Notes: generated by a model from the sequence alone, not told the origin. DNA of 64,000 nt from Hymenobacter psoromatis (GCF_020012125.1 NZ_JAIFAG010000001.1:4216001-4280000), one strand, 5' to 3'; shown: positions 1 through 8,904, counted from the stretch's first letter. A program made the numbers and translations.

Positions 1-692
1 TTGGCGAGCAATATTTTTTCGAGCGCGTCGAAGTCCTTTTCGTCGCGTAGGGCATTCTGGAGCATGTTGCGCACGAAGGGCAGTTGCTGCGGGTCGCGCT
101 CCACTAGGCGCAAGGTCTCGGCCAGCAGCTGGGGCTGCTGCTGGGTTTGGGTGTAGAGCTGGATGAGCTGCGGGGCGTACTCGGTGTTGTTCTGAGCCAG
201 CTCACGGCCGCGCAGGTAGGCGCGCTCGGCCCAGGCGGGCAGCTCGCGCCGGCTAAAGTCGGTGGCTACCGGCGCTACCTGGGCGGGCTTGAGCTGGGTA
301 ATCACGCGTTGGTACTGCTTCTGGGCCGCCGCGCTGTCGCCGGTGGTGGCGTAGAGCGCGCCCAGCGCCACGCCGTAGGTGCCCTCTTCGGGGTGCTGCT
401 TGATGGCTTTTTTAACCAGTTTTTCGGCGTCTTTATAGCGCTTCAAGGCTTGCAGGGTGGCGAGGTAGTCGGGCAGCACGGCGGCGCTGGTTTGCTCGTC
501 GCCCTTCAGCTTTTCAAAGAGAAACGCGGCTTTGTCATACTCACCCCGGTGGGCATACTCGCGGGCCAGCGTGGGCGCGTCGATGGGTCCCCAGCTGCCG
601 GCGCGGGCCGGGCCGCCCTGGCCGGGCATCTGAGCCGCCGCGGGAGCGGCCAGCAGCAAATAGCCTATTGGTAAAAGCAGTAGAAAACGCAT
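1..692 (-). CDS. TPR-repeat exported protein, C-terminus cut by window edge
   Basis: The frame is open from the ATG at 692-690 to base 1, giving 230 residues with no stop, so the gene continues outside the window. The N-terminus is a clear signal peptide (MRFLLLLPIGYLLLAAPAAA then Q), so the product is exported to the periplasm or envelope. The rest consists of helical pairs typical of tetratricopeptide repeats, for example EYDKAAFLFEKL, YKDAEKLVKKAIKQHPEEG and DSAAAQKQYQRVITQ, spaced about 34 residues apart. TPR proteins act as scaffolds. The partner cannot be told from this fragment. Codon use matches the neighbours. The next gene upstream on the same strand (Uma2-like) ends 24 bp away, so the two may be cotranscribed. 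Confidence 0.8.
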   Translation of the reverse strand, partial: MRFLLLLPIGYLLLAAPAAAQMPGQGGPARAGSWGPIDAPTLAREYAHRGEYDKAAFLFEKLKGDEQTSAAVLPDYLATLQALKRYKDAEKLVKKAIKQHPEEGTYGVALGALYATTGDSAAAQKQYQRVITQLKPAQVAPVATDFSRRELPAWAERAYLRGRELAQNNTEYAPQLIQLYTQTQQQPQLLAETLRLVERDPQQLPFVRNMLQNALRDEKDFDALEKILLA

Positions 693-716
693 ACTTTTTA
701 ACGTACTAAGGTGCTT

Positions 717-1346
717 TTACGCAATTCCTTGCTCTTGCAAATACTGGCCGATGTTGAAAAGCTGGCCGTTGAGCAGCTCCAGGTCGCGGTGCCAGTCCAT
801 CGTGAGCCAGGCGTCGGCCCCGCGCTCGGCCACCAGCACCTGCCGCGAATCGGTGAACACCCAGATGACGCGCTCGGTGCCAAAGTCCAGCAGCTTACGG
901 ATTTTGCGGTTCACGTAGTTGCTGTCGGCCGGGTCCTGCATGTCGATGCACACGTCGATTTCGACTACCACTTTGGCCGGCACCGTCACGTAGCGAGTGT
1001 TTATCTGGTCGGGCGGCAGGGTGGCTTTTTCATAAATGGCCACGTCGTGCGACATATTATCACGGTGGTCGAGGTGCACGCCTGCCTCGTTGGTGGCGAA
1101 CCAGTATTTATTTTCATCCAACTGGCGCAGCATTACACGCATGAAATACCCCACCAGCACCCGCTGCAATGAGCTTGAACCCCTAATTTCCTCGGCCGTT
1201 TTACGGCCAGCCAGCACGGCTTGGTAACCTGCGTAGTAAAGGGGCCGCCCGTCCAGAGTTTCGCGCACGAGGCGCTCACGCAGCAGGGCGCGGCGGGCGG
1301 CAACGGCGCGGCGCGGCGGGCGCACGGCGGGTTCGAGGGTAGGCAT
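717..1346 (-). CDS. Uma2-family (DUF820) putative nuclease
   Basis: A 209-residue protein with the core of the Uma2 family, a PD-(D/E)XK-fold endonuclease-like family. Visible family features are HDVAIYE near residue 100, the strand PAKVVVEIDV near 123 (candidate metal-binding acid), and KIRKLLDFGTERVIWVFTD near 147-165, the usual helix-strand after the active site. The N-terminal 60 residues are Arg-rich and carry the usual Uma2 start (DGRPLYYAGYQAVLAGRKT). Most Uma2 proteins have no known biological role, and they are abundant in cyanobacteria and Bacteroidota. The gene is downstream of the long noncoding gap 1347-1559 and upstream of the TPR gene. Function beyond the fold is not supported. 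Confidence 0.75.
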   Translation of the reverse strand: MPTLEPAVRPPRRAVAARRALLRERLVRETLDGRPLYYAGYQAVLAGRKTAEEIRGSSSLQRVLVGYFMRVMLRQLDENKYWFATNEAGVHLDHRDNMSHDVAIYEKATLPPDQINTRYVTVPAKVVVEIDVCIDMQDPADSNYVNRKIRKLLDFGTERVIWVFTDSRQVLVAERGADAWLTMDWHRDLELLNGQLFNIGQYLQEQGIA

Positions 1347-1479
1347 AATTTCTGGTTTTTAAGCTGCCCAAGATACAAGACTATCCCGGAAGTAGTGCCC
1401 TCGCGGTGGCGAGCAGTGGGCACTACGCAATCAAGCAAATTTGCTGCTCTTACCAAAATCGGCCCCCTACCCCCACAAA

Positions 1480-1513
1480 AAAACCCGGTCGGCTAGGTAG
1501 CCGACCGGGTTTT
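1480..1513 (-). terminator. Rho-independent terminator of the subtilase gene
   Basis: A perfect 16-bp inverted repeat (1480-1495 and 1498-1513) with a 2-base centre. Its core is CCCGGTCGGCTA. An A-run at 1477-1483 becomes the U-tract for minus-strand transcripts coming from the S8 gene that stops at 1560. The other flank has TTTT, so it may also work in the plus direction. The remainder of the gap 1347-1559 holds a heptad array and one CCTACCCC octamer (1466-1473), but no gene. Confidence 0.85.
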
Positions 1514-1516
1514 CAA

Positions 1517-1550
1517 AAAGCTAAAAGCTCGTAGCTAAGCGCTAATGGCT
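1517..1550. repeat. Heptad array downstream of the S8 gene
   Basis: GCT recurs with an exact 7-base period at 1520, 1527, 1534, 1541 and 1548 (units such as AAAGCTA, AAAGCTC, GTAGCTA, AGCGCTA, ATGGCTA). The array lies between the stop codon of the S8 peptidase gene (1560) and its terminator, so it would be in the 3' UTR. It resembles arrays found at 7749, 31597, 39421, 44695 and 48788. Confidence 0.7.
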
Positions 1551-1559
1551 AAGCAAACT

Positions 1560-4500
1560 TTACTCCACCACTACGCGGCGGGCGTAGCGCTGGCCATCGG
1601 CCGTTTGGCAGAGCACGGTGTAGAGGCCCGAGGCCAGCGGGGCGTCGAGGGTGCGGTGAGTAGCGGCGGCCGGGCTCAGGGGCACGGTGGCGCGCCAGGC
1701 CACGCGGCCCACGGCATCGATGAGGCTCACCGCGGCCGTGCCCGCCACGGCGGGTAGCGTCAGGGTAAGGGTCTGGCCGCCGGCCACGGGACTGGGGTAA
1801 GCTTGTAGCAGCGGCGAATCAACCTGGGCGCGGGTGGCCAGCAGGGCGTTGTTGTCCACTCGCACATTGCTCAGGTAGAGGTTGTTGCCGTACTGGTTGT
1901 AGGCCACGAAACGCAGGTACACCTGCTGGCCCGCGAAGGTGCTCAGGTTCACGTTTTCCTGCCGCCACTGGCTGGGCGACGAGGGCGAGTAGATGGTGCC
2001 GCTACGGGGCAGCGTGGTGCCCAGGCCGGCTTTGGCCGATTTCAGGTATACCTGGCCCAGGCTGGTGTTGGTGCAGGCCGTGTAAACGAAGACGGCCAGC
2101 GAGTCGTTGGCCGTGCCCAGCTGGTCAATCGGCGCGTAGGCCAGGTCGAACCGCAGGGAGATATTCGCCTGCCCGGCGACCAGGTTGAAAGCCGGCGATT
2201 GCAGCGAATCGCGCTGGCCCACGGCGGCGTAGGGCGCAAAGGGCATCACCACGGCCGTGCCGCGGGTACCATCCTTGAGCAGCGTGTTCGGGGCCGAAGT
2301 CCAGGTCAGGCTGTTGTCGGGATTGAGCACGCCCCAAGCGGCCGGGATGCCGGAGGCAAACGCCTCGGCGTAGGGCACGGCCAAGGCCGCGCCCTGCACC
2401 TGCACGGTGAAGCTCTTAGCGGTGCTGGCCCCGTTGCTGTTGCTGGCGACCAGGCTCACGGTGTAGGTGCCGGCCGTGGCGAAGGTCACGGTCGGGCTGG
2501 CATCGGTGCTGGTGGCCGGCGTGCCCCCTGGGAAGGTCCAGGCGTAGCTGGTGGGGCAGTTGGTAGAAAGGTTAGTGAACGTGAGGCGGCCACCGGGGCA
2601 AATTGGAGCCTGGCGGGCCGTGAAGTCAGCCGTGGGCTGCACGCTGGAAACTGTGACGACGGCCTGGGTAGTGCGGGTCGAGGTACCGCTGGCGTTGGTT
2701 ACGGTCAGCGTCGCGTCGTAGGTGCCGGCCGTGTTATAAGTCACCACCGGGTTGGCCACGGTGCTGGTGGCCGGCGTGCCACCGGGGAACGACCAAGCGT
2801 AGCTGGTAGGCGCAAACAGCGAGGCGTCGGTAAACTGCACCGTGCTGCCGGGGCAGATGGCCGCCGTAGTGGCCGATGAGCCAAACTGCGCCACTGGGGC
2901 CTGGGCCGCGTTGGCCCCTACCACCGTCACGTCGTCGAAGGCCCGGCCCCCAACGAACTGCGGAATGGTCGAATCAACTTCCCCGCTGTTAATGCCCTGG
3001 AAGCGGATACGCACGGTGCTACCCAGGGTCAGGGAGTTGGCCGTGGCAAACGTATTCAGATTGACCGTCACCGTCTTGTAGTCGGTACTGACGTTGGTAC
3101 CCGTGATGTCGGCCAGCCGGTACCAGCTGGTACCATCTATGCTTAGCGCTACCCCATCGGTATTAGAGTTAGTGGTGAAGGTGGTGGGCATCGGCTCATC
3201 CGTTTCGCCGCCAAACTTCTTGTGCTTGAACGTCAGCACCCAGCCGCCGGGAGTCGCTGTGCTCAGGTCGAGGTGCAGCTCGGCGATGTTGCGGCGGTTG
3301 GTTACGCCCACCGCGGCCAGAATACCGTCTAGCACGAGCTGGCCGGGGGCAGAGGCGGGGCCATAGCCGGTGCGCACCAGAATGCGGCCGTAGGAGCCGC
3401 CTTGCAGGTTCCAGGCCCGCGAAAGGGTCTGGCTGTCGAAGGTTTCCACGAAGGGAGCCGGGGCCGAGGTTTGCGGGCCAAACACGGCATCGTAGGCGTT
3501 AATCAGGCCCGCCCCGGTGAGGGCATCGGGACCCTGCGTATTAATATCGAGAGCCGTGGCGATGAGTCGGGCATTGACCTGGGCCGGAGTGAAGTTAGGA
3601 TTAGCCTGCAAGAGCAGCGCCGCTACGGCCGCCGCGTTGGGCGCGGCCGCCGAGGTGCCGAAGAACAAGAAGCCATCCTTGGGGTCTTGACCCGGAAATT
3701 GCTGCCCAAAAAACGATGTGGTGACCCCGTCAATCGACGTGAAGTCGGGCTTGGCGCGCACTACGGGCGCGGCCAGCGGGCTGCCATCGGGGTTAAAAAG
3801 GAAGGTAGGGTTGCCTTTGGAAGTAAAGCTTTCGGGCACCAGGCGCAGGTAGGACGGCGCGGCGGCCACCGAGTTGCCGCCTGCGGCGGCGTGGTGGCCC
3901 GTTACGGTGCTGCTGCGAGTAAAGTACTCCAGGTGAATACCCGCCGCAGTGGCCACGTCGGTGATGTCGTCGCCATACGAAATGTATTTCACCCGCGTCG
4001 GGTCGGCCGTGCCCGTGCGGCGGCTGATGACCAGGTCAAATTCGGTGTCGGTATCGTTGTTGTTCGTGTACGAAAGCCCTTCGACCGGCGTCTGGCTCGC
4101 CAGGTTGTTATCGTTGCTGATAGCTATCGTATCGCCCTTCATTGGGCCGCCAGGGCGGGTCTTAATCAGGTACATATCCAGGTCCGATTTCACGCCGTTG
4201 GTTGTATAAAACGGGTCGCTCCACTGCAAAATCAGGAATAGTTTATTGCCCTTCGGAATGCTGAAATGCTGGCGCGTATCGGCCGGGCCGGTGGGGTTGA
4301 AGTTCAGGTCGGCGTTGCCGCTACCCCCTGCCACGGCCACAAACGGGTTGCCCACATATTCGCACGAGGCATCGGCATTGTTGCCAGCCGAACTGAAAAA
4401 GGCTACCCCCAGCCGCGAGCTGACCTCGTTCACGGCCTGCGCGACCACGCCATCCTGAAACATGGGCTCCTCAAAATAGCTAATGTCATCCACCAGAATC

Positions 4501-5363
4501 TTGCAGTTGCCCACCGTGGGGTCGGCCAGGCGCAGGGCCTGGTCGGCAAAGTCGGCCTCGCCGTTATACACCGAGCTAAACGCCTTACCCGCCCCTGGGG
4601 CGATATCGTGAATCAGCTCAATCATGCCCCGGCCCTCGTCGGTGCCCGTGCCAGCGGCCAGGTCTTGCAGCACCTGCACGTTGTTAGGCAAGTCGCCGGA
4701 AGCCACGCCCGCGGCGGCGGTACCCAGTGAGTTATACGAGTCGCTCATTACGCCGATGCGCATTCCGGTGCCATCGTAGCCGGTAGGCTTGGCCGCCCGC
4801 ACGCGGTTGGCCTGTAAGCCATAATCGGCTTGGTTTGAATAGCGGCCGGTGCTGGTGGCGGGCTGCCACACGGCGCGCACGCCCAGCAGGCCCTGGGCCA
4901 CCAGGCTTTCCACGCCCGCCTTGCCGGGCACCAGCTGGCTCACCGGCAGCCGGCCCTCGATAAAGTGCAGCTGCGGCCGGGCCGAAACCGTGGTGAAGCC
5001 GCGCGCTTCGAGCTGCGGCCGCAGGGCGGCTACGTCGCGGGCCGTCACGCGCACCAGTACGGAGGCCGGGCCTTGGTTGCTACCCAGCAGCAGCAGCGGA
5101 AAAGCTTCGCGCACGGCAGTCGTTGCCAGCGGGGTGGTGCTGCGGCCGGCCGGCCCTACCCCCCCCGCATAGCCGTAGAGCTGCTGAAGCTCGCGGCTGA
5201 GGTGGGAAGCAGGATTGGTGGGCAGCGCCGCGGCCGCCGCCACGGCCTGGCTATTGGTAACCACCACGCCGGAACGGTGTAAATTGGGGCGCAGCAACGG
5301 CTGCTGCGCCAACAAGGGCGTAGTAGCCAGGCCAATCCCCAACAGAGTCAACAAGTGCTTCAT
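1560..5363 (-). CDS. S8-family (subtilisin-like) exported protease with PKD domains and T9SS sorting signal
   Basis: A 1267-residue secreted protein. Order: signal peptide (residues 1-19, cleaved after LLAQ); a propeptide-like region; subtilase domain from about 195 with the Asp motif IGVMSDSY (D208), oxyanion Asn in SSAGN (about 328) and Ser motif GTSAAAP (S571); a jelly-roll/adhesion-like region around 650-850; two PKD domains (about 860-945 and 950-1030, each with YAW.FPGGTPATST); a second MAM/jelly-roll-like segment; and a C-terminal type IX secretion domain beginning YPSPVAGG and ending RYARRVVVE. It should be exported through the outer membrane and anchored or released by T9SS. Odd point: no HGTHVAG motif is visible. 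The equivalent place reads DEGRGM then HDIAPGA. The gene is monocistronic, with its own terminator. Confidence 0.9.
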   Translation of the reverse strand: MKHLLTLLGIGLATTPLLAQQPLLRPNLHRSGVVVTNSQAVAAAAALPTNPASHLSRELQQLYGYAGGVGPAGRSTTPLATTAVREAFPLLLLGSNQGPASVLVRVTARDVAALRPQLEARGFTTVSARPQLHFIEGRLPVSQLVPGKAGVESLVAQGLLGVRAVWQPATSTGRYSNQADYGLQANRVRAAKPTGYDGTGMRIGVMSDSYNSLGTAAAGVASGDLPNNVQVLQDLAAGTGTDEGRGMIELIHDIAPGAGKAFSSVYNGEADFADQALRLADPTVGNCKILVDDISYFEEPMFQDGVVAQAVNEVSSRLGVAFFSSAGNNADASCEYVGNPFVAVAGGSGNADLNFNPTGPADTRQHFSIPKGNKLFLILQWSDPFYTTNGVKSDLDMYLIKTRPGGPMKGDTIAISNDNNLASQTPVEGLSYTNNNDTDTEFDLVISRRTGTADPTRVKYISYGDDITDVATAAGIHLEYFTRSSTVTGHHAAAGGNSVAAAPSYLRLVPESFTSKGNPTFLFNPDGSPLAAPVVRAKPDFTSIDGVTTSFFGQQFPGQDPKDGFLFFGTSAAAPNAAAVAALLLQANPNFTPAQVNARLIATALDINTQGPDALTGAGLINAYDAVFGPQTSAPAPFVETFDSQTLSRAWNLQGGSYGRILVRTGYGPASAPGQLVLDGILAAVGVTNRRNIAELHLDLSTATPGGWVLTFKHKKFGGETDEPMPTTFTTNSNTDGVALSIDGTSWYRLADITGTNVSTDYKTVTVNLNTFATANSLTLGSTVRIRFQGINSGEVDSTIPQFVGGRAFDDVTVVGANAAQAPVAQFGSSATTAAICPGSTVQFTDASLFAPTSYAWSFPGGTPATSTVANPVVTYNTAGTYDATLTVTNASGTSTRTTQAVVTVSSVQPTADFTARQAPICPGGRLTFTNLSTNCPTSYAWTFPGGTPATSTDASPTVTFATAGTYTVSLVASNSNGASTAKSFTVQVQGAALAVPYAEAFASGIPAAWGVLNPDNSLTWTSAPNTLLKDGTRGTAVVMPFAPYAAVGQRDSLQSPAFNLVAGQANISLRFDLAYAPIDQLGTANDSLAVFVYTACTNTSLGQVYLKSAKAGLGTTLPRSGTIYSPSSPSQWRQENVNLSTFAGQQVYLRFVAYNQYGNNLYLSNVRVDNNALLATRAQVDSPLLQAYPSPVAGGQTLTLTLPAVAGTAAVSLIDAVGRVAWRATVPLSPAAATHRTLDAPLASGLYTVLCQTADGQRYARRVVVE

Positions 5364-5500
5364 GTAAAATGGGTAAAGAGTGAAATCAGGTCGTTAATAT
5401 AGCGCCTAAAGTAGTATTAATTCCGGGGTGGCTGGTACTCTGAGTCAGCGGCCACACAATTTTTCTTTCCCAAATACTACCCGTGCCCCTGGCCGACGCA

Positions 5501-5560
5501 AAAGCCCAACGGCCTGCTTCGCAAGCAAGCGCTTGCAAAACAGGCCGTTGAGCTTTTTTT
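5501..5560. terminator. Bidirectional terminator after ppiD
   Basis: Inverted repeat CAACGGCCTG (5508-5517) and CAGGCCGTTG (5541-5550) with an inner stem GCAAGC/GCTTGC. It is followed on the plus strand by a T-run (5553-5560) and on the minus strand by a weaker CTTTT. It lies between the ppiD stop (5609) and the start of the S8 gene (5363). The 245-bp gap also holds an octamer CCTACCCC at 5584-5591 and otherwise nothing recognised. Confidence 0.75.
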
Positions 5561-5608
5561 GAATTTTATGCCAGATAGTCGCCCCTACCCCAGTACTTGG
5601 CCGCGAGC

Positions 5609-7744
5609 TTAAAAGAATTTCGAGCGGTTGTCTTTCACTTTAGCCTGGCCCTTAATGGCTTCGTAGATGAGCCCATCCTGGCGCTGCTGGCGCTGCTGAG
5701 TTAGTTGCTGGCGCACGAGTTTAAGGTCGCCAGCGGCGGCGGGCGTTATGCTGGTGCCTTCTACTACCAGTACGCCCTGCTCGCCCTGGATGGGCCCCGA
5801 CTTCTGACCCGCTTTCAGGGCGAAAGCGCGACCCACCGCGTCGGGCTCGTAGCCTACCCCCGGAATGGTACCTTGGCCCTGGGCTACGCCCTCCGCCGTT
5901 TGCACCACCGCGCCGGTGCCGGCCAGCTTGGCCAGGTCTTCGAGCGAGCCGGTTTTGCCCTGCAATTTCTCCATGAGTTGCTTGGCTTTCAGCTCGCTGC
6001 GCACGGCGGCGGTCAGCTCGGGCCGCACGCTCTCGACGGTAGCCAGGCCCTTGTCGCGGGTGGCGGTCACGGCCGCGATGATGTGCTGGTCGCCGATGTC
6101 AAACTTGTGCACGTCGCCCACCTTCGTTTCGGAGCCACCGTCGGGGTTGAAGCCGAAAGCCCAGCGCACGATTTCGCGCGAGCCGGGCAGGTTGTTCACG
6201 CCCTGGGCATCACGGGCCACGAACTTGGCCTCCTGCTTTTGCAGGGTCTTATCTTTGGTGGGCAGGGCGCGGAAGGCAGCGAGGCTGTTGGCTTCGGCCA
6301 CCAACTGCTCGGCTTTGGAGTAGGCGGCCTCGCGGGTGGCGTCGCTGGGCTGCACGTTTTTCACCACGGCCGCCAGCTGGTAGGTCTGGCTGGTTTTGAG
6401 AGCCGTTACCTTAATAATGTGGTAGCCAAAGCTGGTTTCTACCAGGTTGGGCAGCACGCCGACGGCAGTGGCCGCGAACACGGCCTTGCTGAAGGCCGGC
6501 ACCATGCGGCCTTCCTCAAACCAGCCCAGGTCGCCGCCCTGGTCCTTGGTGCCGTCGGTACCGAATTGCCGGGCCATCGCCGCGAAATCGGCCCCGCCCT
6601 TAATTTTATTCAGAATATCCTGGGCCTGCTTCTTAGCGGCGGCCTTGGCCTCGGGGCTCATCTGGGCATCGGCCTTGATGAGAATGTGGCTGGCGCGGGC
6701 GGCGGGCTTGATGCCTGCCTTCTCGCCGGTTACTTTGTAGAGAGCCAGCGCATTATTCTCTACGTAGGGGCCGTATACTTCGCCCGTTTTCAAAGGCAAT
6801 TGCGCACGCAGCTTCTCCGGAAAGGCCGGGTCGCCGGGCGAGAGGTAGGCGTGGCTGTAAGGCTGGTCAGAGTTGGCGCGCGCGAACAACGAGTCGTTGG
6901 GCGCGGTGCGGAATTGCTGAGCCAGGCCAGCCACGCTTTGGCGCAGGGCGGCGCTGTCGGCCTTGGTCGCTACTTCGGGCACCACAATATATTCGATGCT
7001 GCGGCCATCCTGCACCTGGAAGCGAGCCTTGTGGCGGTCGAGGTAGTCTTGCAGCTGCGTGTCGGTGGGCTTAAAGGCCGAGTCTGACAAGCTGGTGTAA
7101 GGCACAAACAGGTAGCGGAAGCTAGCCTTGGCGTTTTGGGCCTGGTCAAAAGCTTTGGCCTCGGCCGTAGTTACGTACACCGAGTTCTTGAGCAGCGCAT
7201 TAAACTTGTTCACTGGCCGGTCGAAGTCGCGCAGGCTGGCTTCAAAATTATGAAACGCGGCCTGGGCCTCGGGCGGCAGCTTGTCCAGGTTTTTGAGGTA
7301 GTCGATGAGCCGGGCGCGGTCAAACTGCCCCGTCTTAGGGTCGGTAAACGCCTGCTTGATGGCCGGATTGGGGTCAGCACCCTGCACCATATCCACGGCC
7401 TCGTCGTCGCCCACGGTCAGGCCGAGCTTGTCAATTTCGGGCTGGAAAGCGCGGCGGTACAGCAGCTGGTTCCAAGTTTGGTCGCGCAGGTAGCCGGTGG
7501 CTTGCTCGTCGGCCGGGCGGCCCTGCTGGTTGGCGAAGTTCTGCTTGGCCTGCTCCAGGGCAGCGGTAAATTCGGGCAGCTCAATCTTGCTGCCGTTCAC
7601 TTCGCCCACCACGTTGCCATCGCGGCCAAAAAGCCGGCTCTTGCCCCCCACCAGGTCGCCGCCGACTATAAAGAGCAGCATCCCGATGGCGACCGCGCCC
7701 ACAGCGACCCCCGATTTTTCCCGTATTGTGTTAATTAATGCCAT
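5609..7744 (-). CDS. ppiD: PpiD/SurA-like membrane-anchored peptidyl-prolyl isomerase
   Basis: A 711-residue periplasmic folding factor held in the inner membrane by one N-terminal helix (about residues 12-30, GAVAIGMLLFIVGG). After the anchor comes a SurA_N-like helical chaperone domain (about 40-240). A parvulin (PpiC) rotamase domain follows at about 348-450, opening with ASHILIKAD and containing GGDLGWF and ETSFGYHIIKV. A second helical/parvulin-like C-terminal part reaches residue 711. Length and order match Bacteroidota PpiD-like proteins, which assist outer-membrane and secreted protein folding. The start MALINTIREKSG fits the family: a short cytoplasmic tail before the helix. The mRNA leader directly upstream is a heptad array (7749-7784). 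Confidence 0.9.
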   Translation of the reverse strand: MALINTIREKSGVAVGAVAIGMLLFIVGGDLVGGKSRLFGRDGNVVGEVNGSKIELPEFTAALEQAKQNFANQQGRPADEQATGYLRDQTWNQLLYRRAFQPEIDKLGLTVGDDEAVDMVQGADPNPAIKQAFTDPKTGQFDRARLIDYLKNLDKLPPEAQAAFHNFEASLRDFDRPVNKFNALLKNSVYVTTAEAKAFDQAQNAKASFRYLFVPYTSLSDSAFKPTDTQLQDYLDRHKARFQVQDGRSIEYIVVPEVATKADSAALRQSVAGLAQQFRTAPNDSLFARANSDQPYSHAYLSPGDPAFPEKLRAQLPLKTGEVYGPYVENNALALYKVTGEKAGIKPAARASHILIKADAQMSPEAKAAAKKQAQDILNKIKGGADFAAMARQFGTDGTKDQGGDLGWFEEGRMVPAFSKAVFAATAVGVLPNLVETSFGYHIIKVTALKTSQTYQLAAVVKNVQPSDATREAAYSKAEQLVAEANSLAAFRALPTKDKTLQKQEAKFVARDAQGVNNLPGSREIVRWAFGFNPDGGSETKVGDVHKFDIGDQHIIAAVTATRDKGLATVESVRPELTAAVRSELKAKQLMEKLQGKTGSLEDLAKLAGTGAVVQTAEGVAQGQGTIPGVGYEPDAVGRAFALKAGQKSGPIQGEQGVLVVEGTSITPAAAGDLKLVRQQLTQQRQQRQDGLIYEAIKGQAKVKDNRSKFF

Positions 7745-7748
7745 TTAC

Positions 7749-7784
7749 GTTGCTTGCTGATTGTTGCTTGTTAGTTGTTGCTTG
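7749..7784 (-). repeat. Heptad leader upstream of ppiD
   Basis: Read on the minus strand, five consecutive 7-mers AAGCAAC, AACTAAC, AAGCAAC, AATCAGC, AAGCAAC stand just before GTAA-ATG of ppiD. A second, oppositely oriented array (AACAATC, AGCAACC, AACAAGC, AACAGCT) lies at 7823-7850, so the two could pair. The rest of the 194-bp gap 7745-7938 shows only an octamer CCTACCCC at 7900-7907. Confidence 0.75.
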
Positions 7785-7938
7785 TGGGTTTTTATAAGTT
7801 CATGAGGCCCTAATAAAGGATTAACAATCAGCAACCAACAAGCAACAGCTAGTCAAAAAGAGGCGCAAAATAATCATAAAACGCCCGAACTATCAAGCTC
7901 CTACCCCTCCGGCCGGCCCCGAAGCGGCCCCAGCGGCC

Positions 7939-8202
7939 CTAGCGGCGCTTCTTATTTTTCGGGCCCTTGATGACGGGGCGGTTCAACTCGGCTACTTTTT
8001 TAGCTACCTCCCTTTCCTTGGCGGCGCGGGCATCCATTTGCCGCCAGTAGTTGAGAGGCAGCCAGCAAACCAAGGAAATCATGAATATCCAGTAATTTTT
8101 TCCCACGCTGTTTTGCAGGATGGTCTGGTACACCCCGATGACGAACGATACCACGCCCAGGGCAAACAGCACCGTGCGCAAGAGGGACTTATCGAATTTC
8201 AT
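7939..8202 (-). CDS. Small two-helix membrane protein, function unknown
   Basis: An 87-residue protein with two predicted membrane helices (about 10-28, VLFALGVVSFVIGVYQTIL, and 36-50, NYWIFMISLVCWLPLNYW) and a strongly basic C-terminal tail ending GPKNKKRR. The positive tail should lie in the cytoplasm. I do not recognise a family. It is an intact short gene with codon use like its neighbours, standing alone between the ppiD leader region and a palindromic repeat. The ATG at 8202 is the only sensible start. Confidence 0.65.
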   Translation of the reverse strand: MKFDKSLLRTVLFALGVVSFVIGVYQTILQNSVGKNYWIFMISLVCWLPLNYWRQMDARAAKEREVAKKVAELNRPVIKGPKNKKRR

Positions 8203-8226
8203 GGGTTGGTTGAATTAAATAAGATA

Positions 8227-8319
8227 GTCACGCTGATGAAGGAAGCCTCTCGCCCGCGTAACTGACCTCAACCGTTAAGATTACTCACGCGGGCGAGAGG
8301 CTTCCTTCATCAGCATGAC
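8227..8319. repeat. Dispersed palindromic repeat, family GTCAYGCWGA (copy 1)
   Basis: An inverted repeat with 33-base arms (8227-8259 and 8287-8319) and one mismatch around a 27-base loop. The outer ends read GTCACGC and GCATGAC, and the inner part is GAAGGAAGCCTCTCGC. The arms align with the hairpin at 31643-31737 (GAAGGGAAGCATCTCGC), so these are two members of one intergenic family. It occupies nearly all of the gap between lptC and the small membrane gene and may also end transcription. Confidence 0.8.
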
Positions 8320-8337
8320 GGTCTTTCTCATTTTTAT

Positions 8338-8904
8338 TTACTTCCCCAAGCTCTGGGCCTGGTTCAGGGTAAACGTGCCGGTAGGGCGGTGAATTCCGTA
8401 GCGCGAGAAATCCTGGTTGGCGGTGAGGCCGTAGCCGGTGAGCACTTCGGCGGGCGTTTGCACGCGCACGAACATGGCGCTGTCGGTATATATTTTTTGC
8501 TGGCTGCGGTTATAAAACAGCTCCTCGGTGTTGAGTTTTTGCTGCTGCGGCACGTTGGTCACCTTCACTGCCCCGCGCAGAATGTAGAGCTGCTTAGCGT
8601 TGTCAAACTTTATCCACCTAGCATTTATAGTATTGACTACGTGCTTACCTTTCTTATCGTAGAACGTGATGGCCGCGCTCTTGGGGTAGAGCAAGTCGCC
8701 ATTCTCGAAGCGCTGGGCCAGCGGGGCCGTTAGGCGAATGTGCAGCCGCGCTGAATCGCTGAGCAGCTCCACCACGTTTTCCGTTTCGAGCAGCGGGCCA
8801 GTATAAATGACTTTTTTGGGCGCATCCTCTTTCTTCTGGCAGCCGCCCGCCAGCAGCCCCACCAATACCAGGCAGGCCGCCAGCCTACCCCTACCCCCCC
8901 GCAT
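8338..8904 (-). CDS. lptC: LptC-like LPS export lipoprotein
   Basis: A 188-residue lipoprotein. The signal is followed by a lipobox ending LLAGGC, so Cys22 would be acylated. The body is one OstA/LptC-type beta-jelly-roll repeat: LPLYPKSAAITFYD-like strands, an NTINARWIKFDN strand, and the pattern LRGAVKVTN ... LNTEELFYN ... IYTDSAMF that is diagnostic of LptC in Bacteroidota. LptC bridges the LptBFG transporter and LptA in lipopolysaccharide export. The start codon overlaps the stop of the outer-membrane protein gene by one base (TAATG), so it is the third gene of the coaX operon. Its first codons lie in a double CCTACCCC octamer (8884-8897). Confidence 0.85.
   Translation of the reverse strand: MRGGRGRLAACLVLVGLLAGGCQKKEDAPKKVIYTGPLLETENVVELLSDSARLHIRLTAPLAQRFENGDLLYPKSAAITFYDKKGKHVVNTINARWIKFDNAKQLYILRGAVKVTNVPQQQKLNTEELFYNRSQQKIYTDSAMFVRVQTPAEVLTGYGLTANQDFSRYGIHRPTGTFTLNQAQSLGK

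Noticed and set aside
5705..7087. 460-residue open frame opposite ppiD
   Set aside because: The complement of a well-supported chaperone gene. No signal or domain.
7749..7850. Heptad arrays considered as a CRISPR array
   Set aside because: The units are 7 bases, tandem and without spacers. No cas genes are in the window.
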